The translations under genes were made by a program, and so were the position numbers. Of a DNA stretch of 39,460 nt, positions 1 to 7,069 are shown in pieces. This stretch comes from Oscillospiraceae bacterium (GTDB lineage Bacteria; Bacillota; Clostridia; Oscillospirales; Ruminococcaceae), in NCBI GenBank assembly GCA_022769365.1, contig JALEJO010000021.1, positions 1-39,460 on the forward strand, in the 5' to 3' direction. Within the stretch, counting starts at the first letter, position 1; each line of letters opens with the position of its first letter. Below the pieces are notes generated by a model. That model ran no database searches and was not told the origin of the DNA. It saw nothing but the letters and a program-made list of their open reading frames with translations.

Positions 1-410
1 AAGAATATGAACGCAAACGCAATAATCTTTTGAATAATGTAGCAGAATGTGATATTCCAAGTGTCTGCAAATCAATTTTTGTTAAAATCGAAGAAGTTGA
101 AAATGTTCTGAAAACGCTTGAAGAAAACTTAGAAAATGAAACGAGGAATCAATCTGTAATTTCAGAGCCGCAGATTCGTTTCTTTCTGAATTCACTCAAA
201 AAAGGGAATACAAGCGATATAAAATATCGGAAAGCTCTTATTACAATGTTCGTGAATACAATATATCTTTACGATGATAAAATGACACTTGTTTTTAATT
301 CAGGCGATGACCCTGTTACTATTGACGACTTTCTTTTGTCTGAAATTGAGGAGAATTTTCAGCATATGGAAAAGGGTTTGTTTTTGGATAAGGTAAGTCC
401 ACCAGCAATA
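1..410 (+). pseudogene. Serine site-specific recombinase, C-terminal end only (cut by window start, no stop of its own)
   Basis: The open frame enters from the window edge (first full codon at base 3) and reads about 135 codons that look like the C-terminal part of a large serine recombinase. It has a charged coiled-coil stretch, then a block resembling QIRFFLNSLKKG, YRKALITMFVN, IYLYDDKMTLVFNSGD and PVTIDD, which is typical of recombinases from gut Bacillota mobile elements. The catalytic domain would lie upstream, outside the window. No stop codon follows: the frame passes through a terminator hairpin and a promoter straight into the next gene's ATG at 522. I therefore read it as the end of an integrated or decayed element, not as a fusion protein. 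The 410 boundary is approximate, placed where similarity fades. Confidence 0.7.
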
Positions 411-414
411 GAAG

Positions 415-441
415 AGAGAGTATTTTGTACTCTCTTTTTTT
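415..441 (+). terminator. Intrinsic terminator after recombinase frame
   Basis: A 7-bp perfect stem (GAGAGTA at 416-422 with TACTCTC at 428-434) encloses a 5-base loop and is followed by seven T residues (435-441). It lies inside the open frame that comes from the recombinase and separates that transcript from the dockerin gene promoter just downstream. Confidence 0.8.
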
Positions 442-452
442 GTTATATAATA

Positions 453-481
453 TTGACAAATACTTTTGTATATTGTATAAT
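453..481 (+). promoter_or_regulatory. Consensus sigma-A promoter for the SGNH-dockerin gene
   Basis: TTGACA at 453-458 and TATAAT at 476-481 are separated by exactly 17 bases, a perfect consensus match. The promoter lies 12 bases after the terminator T-tract and about 40 bases before the ATG at 522, so it sets the real start of the gene. Confidence 0.9.
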
Positions 482-521
482 AGTAACATTAAAGAAAATT
501 TTCAACAAATCGGAGGAAAAA

Positions 522-2051
522 ATGAAATTTAAACTTACAGCTGTATTAACAGCAGCAGCACTCTCATTGACAATGGTACCATTTGTGGTTACTTCAACTG
601 CATCAGCAGAAACACCAACAGTTTTGGTATTAGGTGACAGCATTTCAACAGGATATGGACTTTCGGATACCGACAATTCATATGCAAGTCTTGTTGCAGA
701 TTATTATGGTGCGACATATGTTAATTATGCACAGGACGGATTAAAAGCAGAAGAACTCAAAGTAAGCCTTGAAAACGGAACATATGACACTGAATTAAGT
801 AAGGCTGATTATGTTCTTGTAACAATTGGTGGAAATGATATTATCGCACCTGCACTTGAAATAATTCAGAAAGTTACAAAAAAATATGGTTATGAAGTAA
901 ATTCTTATAAAAATGTTAAAGAACTTCTTTCAGCATTTTCTTCGAAAGATCAGAAAATGGTAGATGAAGTGATTGAAGAACTTGGTAATAATGTTTTTCC
1001 AAAGAAAGTTTCTAAAGATTATGTTAAATCATGTATTAAGTATGTTTCAGAGCATACAAATGGAAAAGTTGTATTTCAGACAGTGTACAATCCTTTTAGC
1101 GTAAATACATCAAGCTCAGAATGGGCACCTTATAAAAGTCGTCTTGATAATATAAATACAAAGATGGATATGTATTGTAATACTATGAAAAAATATTACG
1201 CTGAAGCTGCTGATGAAAATAGCAATGCTCAACTCCTTGATGCATATTCATACTTTGCAGGTCATGGTGAAACTTTAACAAATATAGAAAGCATTGATAT
1301 TCATCCAAATCAGGCGGGACATCTTTATCTTGCAGCTGATACGATTTCGTTGCTTGGCGGAAATGCAGGTGGCGGAGATAAGTTAAAGGCATCTTATAAT
1401 TCAATTGCTGAACCGTATAAAACAAATCTTCTTGCTATTGAAGATGCCAATACGAAGATTTCAAAAGCTATAGATAGTGTTGTTGAGCCAACAACAGAGC
1501 CAATAACCACAACTGAACCAGTAACTACAACAGTAACAACAACTACAACACAGCCAGTAACTACAACAACAACGACAACAACTACAACACAGCCAGTAAC
1601 TACAGCGGCAACAACCACCACAACTAAACCAGTAACTACAACAGCAGTAACGACAACCACAACTGAGCCGGTAACTACAGCGGCAACAACAACCACAACA
1701 AAACCTGAAACTACAACAACATATGCTACAAAACCAACAACAATAACAACTGTATCAACAATTGCGACATCAGCAACAACAGTAACAACTAAGCCAACTG
1801 AAAATAAGTCACTTGGCGATGTAAATAATGATGGTGCAGTTGACTCAAAGGATGCTGTAATTGTTCTTAAGGATTATGCTTCATTCTTAACAAGTAATAA
1901 ATACTCGCTTGATATAGATAAAGCTGATATAAATGGTGATGGAAAGATAGATTCAAAAGATGCTGTATTAATCCTTAAATATTATGCAGAAAAACTTGCA
2001 AGCGGTTCATCAATTTCAATGGCTGACTATGTTAAAGATATAAAAAAATAA
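522..2051 (+). CDS. Secreted SGNH/GDSL hydrolase with Thr-rich linker and C-terminal type I dockerin
   Basis: This 509-residue protein is probably an esterase carried by a cellulosome. Residues 1-29 are a signal peptide ending in ASA. The SGNH signatures are GDS at 38-40 (nucleophile Ser), GGND at 103-106 (block III) and D259/H261 in DIHPNQAGH (block V). Residues about 325-430 form a linker of Thr runs broken by EP, QP and KP. A dockerin at about 432-497 has two calcium loops, DVNNDGAVDSKD and DINGDGKIDSKD, both with Ser-Lys at the cohesin-recognition positions. The start at 522 is chosen over the longer open frame because it has GGAGG at 512-516, a perfect promoter upstream and a signal peptide. 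The substrate cannot be told; deacetylation of plant polysaccharide is an inference from the dockerin. Confidence 0.9.
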   Translation: MKFKLTAVLTAAALSLTMVPFVVTSTASAETPTVLVLGDSISTGYGLSDTDNSYASLVADYYGATYVNYAQDGLKAEELKVSLENGTYDTELSKADYVLVTIGGNDIIAPALEIIQKVTKKYGYEVNSYKNVKELLSAFSSKDQKMVDEVIEELGNNVFPKKVSKDYVKSCIKYVSEHTNGKVVFQTVYNPFSVNTSSSEWAPYKSRLDNINTKMDMYCNTMKKYYAEAADENSNAQLLDAYSYFAGHGETLTNIESIDIHPNQAGHLYLAADTISLLGGNAGGGDKLKASYNSIAEPYKTNLLAIEDANTKISKAIDSVVEPTTEPITTTEPVTTTVTTTTTQPVTTTTTTTTTTQPVTTAATTTTTKPVTTTAVTTTTTEPVTTAATTTTTKPETTTTYATKPTTITTVSTIATSATTVTTKPTENKSLGDVNNDGAVDSKDAVIVLKDYASFLTSNKYSLDIDKADINGDGKIDSKDAVLILKYYAEKLASGSSISMADYVKDIKK

Positions 2052-2084
2052 AATGATACAGAACAAAAGAGAGAGGTAAACTAA

Positions 2085-3422
2085 ATGTATAACTTTAAAA
2101 AAGTTATAGCTTTTACTGCGGCAGGTGCAGTACTTGGAGTATCATCTCTGACAGTTCCGTTTTCGGTTTTTGCTGATGAGGCAGAAACCGAAATATCAAC
2201 TGTTTCTGAAACAGAAACTACTTCTGTAACAGAATCAGAAGAACCAACGGAAACTTCGTCAGATGAAACTATTGAATATGAAAAAGCACCTGATAGCAGT
2301 TATAATTTTGAATATGACGACACAAACGGAATAGCAAAACTTGCAAATTATAAAGGCAGTGTTGAAAATCTGATTCTTCCTGAAAAAGTTGAAAAAGACG
2401 GCAAAGAATATACTGTTTCAGCAATTAAGTATTACGCTTTTAAAAATAATCAGACAATAAAAAATGTTATTGTTCCAAAGACTTATAAAACCATTGAAAA
2501 ATGGGCATTTTGGGGTTGTTCAAACCTTAAAACAATTCAGTTGTCTGAAGGAATTGAAGAGATGGGACAAAGCATTTTCAACATGTGCTATTCGCTTGAA
2601 AGCATTGTTATACCTGAAAGTGTTACTGTTTTGAAAAATAAACTTTTTTCAAACTGTACATCCTTGAAAAAAGCTGTTATCAAATGCAAAGTGAATGTTG
2701 TTGGAATGTATATGTTTGATGGATGTCGCAATCTTGAAGAAGTTGTTCTTCCTGATGGTATAACAGAGTTTCAGACAAATTGTTTCAATGACTGTCATTC
2801 GCTTAAAAAAATAACAATACCTGATACTGTAATAGCTATCGGAGATAATGCTTTTTCAGAATGTAATTCAATTGACTTTATAAAAATTCCTGATTCTGTT
2901 AAAACAATAGGTAAAAATGCATTTTACAGATGCGGTATTTCAATAGATGATTTTAACTATAAAGAAATAAATAAATTTCTTATGGTTGCAGATAAAGAAA
3001 CAGCCGCAGAAATATATGCAGAAGAAAATGACTTTGATATGAAAAGCGAAATTGTTTCAGATAAAGGTCCTTATTTTATGACAACTGAAACATATGAAAA
3101 ATATTTAAAAAGTCTTGAAGAGTACGAAAGCAGAGAAGAAAATCCACCAACACAAAAATTTGTCAATTATGGTGATGTGAACAGTGATAATACTGTTGAT
3201 TCAAAAGATGCAGTTCAGATACTTATTGATTATGCAAAAAGACTTGCAGATTTGCCAAGCGATTTTAATGAAGATCAAAGAGAAGCGGCAGATGTAAACT
3301 GTGATGGTGAAGTTAATTCAACTGATGCAGTTATTGTTTTGAGATATTATTCAAATCAGATGGTAGGTCTTTTTAGTGGAACAGTTAAAGAATTTGTTGA
3401 AAAAACAATCAAACAGCAATAA
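2085..3422 (+). CDS. Secreted leucine-rich-repeat (BspA/LRR_5 type) protein with C-terminal dockerin
   Basis: This 445-residue protein begins with a signal peptide (about 1-30, ending VFA). A Ser/Thr/Glu-rich stretch (about 31-66) follows, then several LRR_5-type repeats (about 85-290) of the pattern aromatic-x-x-C-x-x-L-x-x-(I/V)-x-(I/L)-P. A dockerin occupies about 363-430. Its first loop, DVNSDNTVDSKD, lacks the usual Gly after the fifth position (Asn-Thr instead). The second, DVNCDGEVNSTD, carries Ser-Thr rather than Ser-Lys, so the two halves are unlike. There is no catalytic domain; LRR_5 repeats are usually adhesive. GAGAGG at 2071-2076 is the ribosome binding site. The gene starts 34 bases after the SGNH-dockerin gene and is probably co-transcribed with it. 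Confidence 0.88.
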   Translation: MYNFKKVIAFTAAGAVLGVSSLTVPFSVFADEAETEISTVSETETTSVTESEEPTETSSDETIEYEKAPDSSYNFEYDDTNGIAKLANYKGSVENLILPEKVEKDGKEYTVSAIKYYAFKNNQTIKNVIVPKTYKTIEKWAFWGCSNLKTIQLSEGIEEMGQSIFNMCYSLESIVIPESVTVLKNKLFSNCTSLKKAVIKCKVNVVGMYMFDGCRNLEEVVLPDGITEFQTNCFNDCHSLKKITIPDTVIAIGDNAFSECNSIDFIKIPDSVKTIGKNAFYRCGISIDDFNYKEINKFLMVADKETAAEIYAEENDFDMKSEIVSDKGPYFMTTETYEKYLKSLEEYESREENPPTQKFVNYGDVNSDNTVDSKDAVQILIDYAKRLADLPSDFNEDQREAADVNCDGEVNSTDAVIVLRYYSNQMVGLFSGTVKEFVEKTIKQQ

Positions 3423-3443
3423 TTCAAATTACAAATAAAAAAT

Positions 3444-3476
3444 GGTCAGCATATCTCAGCTGACCGTTTTGTTTTT
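3444..3476 (+). terminator. Terminator between convergent LRR-dockerin and alr genes
   Basis: A 7-bp GC-rich stem (GGTCAGC 3444-3450, GCTGACC 3459-3465) is followed by a T-rich tail. The other strand also has a T-run after the stem, so it can serve the plus-strand dockerin genes and the minus-strand alr gene, which converge here. Confidence 0.8.
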
Positions 3477-4614
3477 ATATATCGTATTTAATAGTTCGTG
3501 GAACTCTTTTTGTTATACCACAAACTATTTCATATCCTATTGTACCGATTAATGATGCAAGTTCATCGGCTGTAATTTCTTCATTGCCATCTTTGCCTAT
3601 GAGAGTAACAACATCATTAGGTTTAACAGTAACGTCAACGTCACTGACATCAACCATAATCTGATCCATACATACTCTTCCGACAATAGGGCATTTAACT
3701 CCATGAATAAGAACCCAGCCTTTATTTGAAAGAAGTCTTGGATAACCGTCCGCATAGCCTACAGTAACAGTTGCAATTGTTCTTTCTTTATCTGTAATAT
3801 AGGTGCGACCATAGCTTATTGAAGTACCTGCCGGAACTGTTTTAACGTATGAAACAGTTGAATAAAGCGACATAACAGGGTCGAATTTAATGCTTAATTC
3901 CTGTGGATAATTTGGCAAAAGTCCGTACATTATAATACCTGTTCTTGCAAGAGTACTTTGGTCGGTTGTATGTGAAATTGATGCGGCACTGTTCATAAAG
4001 TGGACGTGTTTTAAGTTGAAACCATCTTCCTTAATTATTCTTGCAGTTTCGGTTATGAAATCCTGTTGCATTTTTGTATATTCATTGCATTCAGGAGTGT
4101 CAGTATCGGCTACAGCAAAATGTGTGAAAATACCTTCAACGCATATATGTTCAAGCTTTGAAATATATTCAACTTCCTTTGCAGATTGTTCAGGAGTTTC
4201 GTTTTTCAAACCTATTCTTCCCATACCTGTATCAAGTTTAACGTGGCATCTTATTTTTCTTCCGGCACTTGCAGAAAGAATCTGTGCATAGTTTACAGAA
4301 ACGACAGCCTGAATAATATCGTACTGTTCAAGCAGTTGTGCATTTTCAGGAGGGGTATATCCAAGTATAAGAATATCAGATTTAGGACAAATTTTTCTTA
4401 CTTCAATTGCTTCAATAAGATTTGAAACGGCAAAATATTTTACACCCATATCCCATAAAGTATGAGCAACGACTTCAACACCGTGTCCATATGCATCGGC
4501 TTTAACAACACCCATAATTTCAGATTTTTTTGAAAGATGTGACTGAATTTTTCTCATATTTGACTGTAGGGCTGGGATAGAAATTTCAGCCCATGTTCGC
4601 TTCAGATATTCCAT
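3475..4614 (-). CDS. alr: Alanine racemase
   Basis: A PLP-dependent enzyme interconverting L- and D-alanine in the cytoplasm, which feeds peptidoglycan synthesis. Its 379 residues are the usual length. The PLP lysine is K38 in VVKADAYGHG, and the second catalytic residue is Tyr268 in SISYGRTY. The C-terminal beta domain carries CMDQIMVDVSDV. The ATG at 4612-4614 has AAGGAG six to eleven bases upstream on the minus strand. It is transcribed divergently from the SLOG gene, with overlapping promoters in between, and ends against the bidirectional terminator. No alternative family fits. Confidence 0.97.
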   Translation of the reverse strand: MEYLKRTWAEISIPALQSNMRKIQSHLSKKSEIMGVVKADAYGHGVEVVAHTLWDMGVKYFAVSNLIEAIEVRKICPKSDILILGYTPPENAQLLEQYDIIQAVVSVNYAQILSASAGRKIRCHVKLDTGMGRIGLKNETPEQSAKEVEYISKLEHICVEGIFTHFAVADTDTPECNEYTKMQQDFITETARIIKEDGFNLKHVHFMNSAASISHTTDQSTLARTGIIMYGLLPNYPQELSIKFDPVMSLYSTVSYVKTVPAGTSISYGRTYITDKERTIATVTVGYADGYPRLLSNKGWVLIHGVKCPIVGRVCMDQIMVDVSDVDVTVKPNDVVTLIGKDGNEEITADELASLIGTIGYEIVCGITKRVPRTIKYDI

Positions 4615-4652
4615 TTAATATATACTCCTTGAATTAAATTTAATATATATCT

Positions 4653-4681
4653 ATTGTAAAAAAAACTTTTTTATGTTATAA
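4653..4681 (-). promoter_or_regulatory. Candidate alr promoter overlapping the divergent promoter
   Basis: On the minus strand TTATAA (4676-4681) and TACAAT (4653-4658) are 17 bases apart. The -35 is a weak match. Both boxes occupy almost the same bases as the -10 and -35 of the plus-strand promoter. Confidence 0.45.
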
Positions 4682-4682
4682 T
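4654..4682 (+). promoter_or_regulatory. Promoter for SLOG/YpsA-like gene
   Basis: TTGTAA (4654-4659), a 17-base spacer and TATAAT (4677-4682) lie about 27 bases before the ATG at 4709. Confidence 0.7.
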
Positions 4683-4708
4683 ATAGGTTGAGTTAGGAGA
4701 TACTAAAA

Positions 4709-5245
4709 ATGAATTTAAATATACTCACTCAAAACTGGGATTATCCAAAAGATAAGGCAGTTTGTTTCACAGGTCACAGACCTGAAAAAATACCAGGTTA
4801 TAATGGAAACGGAAAAAAGCCGCCCGATGACATAAAAAAATTTTTGACATATCAGATAGAAAAAGCTGTTGATGACGGCTTCCTTGTGTTTTATAACGGA
4901 CTTGCAAAAGGTGTTGATTTATGGGCAGGGGAAATAGTTCTTGATTTCAAGAAAAAATATCCTGAAATAAGTCTTATAGGCATTCAGCCGTTTCCTGACC
5001 ATGGAAAACATTTTGCAGGCTGTTATGGAAAATCTTTTAAAAAAGTTTACGATGAAGCAGACCTCATTTTATGCACATCTGATGTTTACCATAAAGGAAC
5101 ATTCCTTATAAGGGACAGATTTATGGCAGACCACAGCAGCAGACTTATAGGTGTTTGCGATATGAACGATAAAAAAAGCGGTACATATTACACAATTGAC
5201 TATGCTGAAAAAACAGGTCTTGACTGCATTGTAATGGAACTTTAA
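4709..5245 (+). CDS. SLOG-domain protein of the YpsA/DUF1273 family
   Basis: A 178-residue cytosolic protein. The N-terminal CFTGHRPEKIPGY and the Gly-rich GLAKGVDLWAGE segment are the hallmark of DUF1273/YpsA, a Rossmann-like SLOG family thought to bind nucleotides or nucleotide-like ligands. A later segment (about 105-140) matches the family's ADLILCTSD and RDRFMADHSSRLIGVCD style of core. Biochemical function is not established. YpsA of Bacillus affects cell division and stress resistance, and related SLOG proteins occur in defence systems, but nothing nearby indicates a defence role. TAGGAGA at 4694-4700 is the ribosome binding site. It is transcribed divergently from alr and stands alone. 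Confidence 0.85.
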   Translation: MNLNILTQNWDYPKDKAVCFTGHRPEKIPGYNGNGKKPPDDIKKFLTYQIEKAVDDGFLVFYNGLAKGVDLWAGEIVLDFKKKYPEISLIGIQPFPDHGKHFAGCYGKSFKKVYDEADLILCTSDVYHKGTFLIRDRFMADHSSRLIGVCDMNDKKSGTYYTIDYAEKTGLDCIVMEL

Positions 5246-5298
5246 TAAAAAAATTCTCTGATACATACGAGTTTATTATAACATAAAAAAAGCTAAGA

Positions 5299-5327
5299 TT
5301 ATAGTATTTTTTATTAACAATTATAAT
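5299..5327 (+). promoter_or_regulatory. Possible promoter for the LCP-like/tatD pair
   Basis: TTATAG (5299-5304), a 17-base spacer and TATAAT (5322-5327) lie 21 bases before the ATG at 5348. The -10 is perfect and the -35 weak. The -10 ends only 4 bases before the GGAGG at 5332-5336, which would leave a very short leader, so the assignment is tentative. Confidence 0.35.
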
Positions 5328-5347
5328 TTTCGGAGGTATCAGATAAA

Positions 5348-5989
5348 ATGAAAATCAGAAATATAAAGCAGATTTCGGCATTTTTAATTGCACTTTTAAT
5401 ATCATTTGCAATTGCATATGGTTTATATTTTTCATATGATTTAGAAAAAACTTTAAGCAAAGAAATATTATATGAAGAAAAAGTTTTTAAAAATCCACTT
5501 CCCTTGAAAAATATTTTGTTTGTACTTAAAAACAGGGAAAATATACCGCTTATATTTACTGTTTCATTTTATAACGAATCAAAACTGAATGTTTTGTATA
5601 TACCGAATAACACTGAATGTAAAGGCGAAAAACTTTCGGAAATATACAGAAAAAAGCACGAAACAGGCATTTTAAATGCGTTACAAGAAAAATTATCTTT
5701 TAAAATTGATAATTATGTTTATTCATCAGTTGATGATGTTTTGTCGCTGTCTTTTCTTCCGTATATTGAATACAGGGAAAATATTGATGAAAAATATTTG
5801 TTTGAAAGCATTGAAAAAGTTGCAGATAACAAATTTAACGGAAATTCCGAATATGATTATGTCTATTTTTCGGATAAATGCAAAACCGATTTTTCACGTC
5901 TTGATTTTGTGAGAAACAGGGATAAAATAGAAAAAATACTTTCCTATAAGGAAATGAAAATAGAAAAAGCTGTTTTAAAAGGAGATTGA
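5348..5989 (+). CDS. Membrane-anchored protein of unknown function, resembling a minimal LytR-CpsA-Psr (LCP) domain
   Basis: A 213-residue protein with a single N-terminal membrane segment (about 9-29) and a predicted outside domain. Residues about 70-130 have the layout of the start of an LCP domain: a strand with FTVSFYNES, then LNVLYIPNNTEC where LCP enzymes have IPRDT, then a helix and LSFKIDNYVYSSVDDVLSL. The usual arginines that bind the polyprenyl-phosphate substrate are missing, and the protein is shorter than normal LCP proteins. It may be a non-catalytic relative, or the likeness may be spurious. GGAGG at 5332-5336 fixes the start. Its stop is six bases before the tatD start, so the two are translationally coupled. 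Confidence 0.55.
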   Translation: MKIRNIKQISAFLIALLISFAIAYGLYFSYDLEKTLSKEILYEEKVFKNPLPLKNILFVLKNRENIPLIFTVSFYNESKLNVLYIPNNTECKGEKLSEIYRKKHETGILNALQEKLSFKIDNYVYSSVDDVLSLSFLPYIEYRENIDEKYLFESIEKVADNKFNGNSEYDYVYFSDKCKTDFSRLDFVRNRDKIEKILSYKEMKIEKAVLKGD

Positions 5990-5995
5990 AAAATT

Positions 5996-6781
5996 TTGAG
6001 AAACATTTTTGATACACACGCACATTATTCAGACAGTGCATTTGATTCTGACAGAGATGAACTGCTTGGCGAATATCTTCCGTCAATGGGAATAAAACAT
6101 ATTCTCCTTGCAGGTTGCAGTATAGAAGAATCAGAATCAAATCTTGAATTATCACATAAATATGACTATGTATATGCAGCGGCAGGAATACACCCCGAAC
6201 TTATGTATAAAGCACCTGCCGATGAAAATTTATGGAACTGGCTTCGTGAATTTTTACAAAAAAACAAAGATATAAAAGCACTTGGAGAAATTGGTCTTGA
6301 CTATCATTACGAAGGATTTAATAAGAAGTGGCAGGCTGATGCATTCAGAACTCAGCTTGAAATTGCAAAAGATTTTAATTTGCCTGTTATAATTCACGCA
6401 AGAGATGCAACGCAGGATTATCTTGACATACTTCACGAATACCGTCCGAGAGGAGTTGTTCATTGTTTCAGCGGAAGTGCGGAAACAGCAAGAGAAGTTG
6501 TTGAAAAGCTTGGAATGTACATAGGATTTACGGGAGTTATAACATATAAAAATGCAAGAAAAATTCTTGGTGCGGCAGAATATGTTCCGGACGACAGAAT
6601 ACTTTTTGAAACAGATTGTCCGTATATGACACCTGAACCAAACAGAAAAAAATCAAGAAGATGCGACAGTTCTATGATACCGTCAACGGCGGCAAGGGCG
6701 GCAGAATTAAGACATACAGACGTTCAGACACTTCTTCAAAAAGCGTGTGAAAACGGTGAAGAACTTTTTGATATACACTAA
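5996..6781 (+). CDS. tatD: TatD-family metal-dependent DNase
   Basis: A 261-residue TIM-barrel hydrolase, the usual length for TatD/YcfH. The metal ligands are visible in order: DTHAH (residues 6-10), the Glu of LGEIGLDYH, His in IIHARDA, His in VVHCFSGS and Asp in FETDCPYMTPEP. TatD proteins are 3'-5' exonucleases or deoxyribonucleases implicated in DNA repair and quality control. The start is a TTG with AAGGAG 11 bases upstream; no ATG sits near the N-terminal beta-strand that carries the first metal ligands. It is probably co-transcribed with the preceding membrane protein. A mobile repeat follows its stop. Confidence 0.92.
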   Translation: MRNIFDTHAHYSDSAFDSDRDELLGEYLPSMGIKHILLAGCSIEESESNLELSHKYDYVYAAAGIHPELMYKAPADENLWNWLREFLQKNKDIKALGEIGLDYHYEGFNKKWQADAFRTQLEIAKDFNLPVIIHARDATQDYLDILHEYRPRGVVHCFSGSAETAREVVEKLGMYIGFTGVITYKNARKILGAAEYVPDDRILFETDCPYMTPEPNRKKSRRCDSSMIPSTAARAAELRHTDVQTLLQKACENGEELFDIH

Positions 6782-6783
6782 GT

Positions 6784-7048
6784 GAATGAGGAAGCGGCGT
6801 GTCGCTTTAAAAATGAGGAATTAGGAATGAGGAGTGAGGAATTAAAGTGTCAGCTTCGCTGACATATTTTAAACCTCTCCGTCACAGCTACGCTGTGCCA
6901 CCTCTCCTTAAAAGGAGAGGCTTTGTCATAAACTTACGGTTAACAATAAAAAGGCTCGCCTTTTAAGGAGAGCTGTCAGCTTTAGCTGACTGAGAGGTTT
7001 TTAAACCATCAGCGACAGCTGACACCACAATTCCTCATTCCTCATTAA
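6784..7048. repeat. Palindromic mobile repeat (MITE-like), copy A
   Basis: An intergenic element of about 260 bases with no coding capacity. Outer inverted arms at 6826-6843 and 7029-7046 match 17 of 18 bases. They consist of AATGAGGA-type units, and extra unit copies lie outside the left arm. Inside is a chain of short palindromes: GTGTCAGCTTCGCTGAC (6847-6863), a CACAGCTACGCTGTG hairpin, a CTCTCCTT/AAGGAGAG hairpin, and 6950-6974 followed by GTCAGCTTTAGCTGAC. The same architecture recurs at 35961-36258. It splits tatD from thyX; the thyX ribosome binding site starts only about 8 bases after the right arm. Confidence 0.8.
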
Positions 7049-7069
7049 AAAGAAAGGAGAAACAGATAG

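Noticed and set aside
1394-1696. Minus-strand Val-rich open frame
   Set aside because: It is the mirror image of the ACA/ACC-rich Thr linker, with no ribosome binding site or known domain.
30-2051. A single 673-residue recombinase-hydrolase-dockerin fusion
   Set aside because: A terminator, a perfect promoter, a ribosome binding site and a signal peptide all lie at or before the ATG at 522, so the long frame is two unrelated pieces.
4709-5245. SLOG gene as part of a phage-defence system
   Set aside because: SLOG domains occur in defence, but no effector gene, toxin or other defence component lies beside it, and its motifs are those of housekeeping YpsA/DUF1273.
6784-7048. CRISPR array
   Set aside because: The repeated units are short inverted palindromes of unequal spacing, not direct repeats with uniform spacers, and no cas gene is near.
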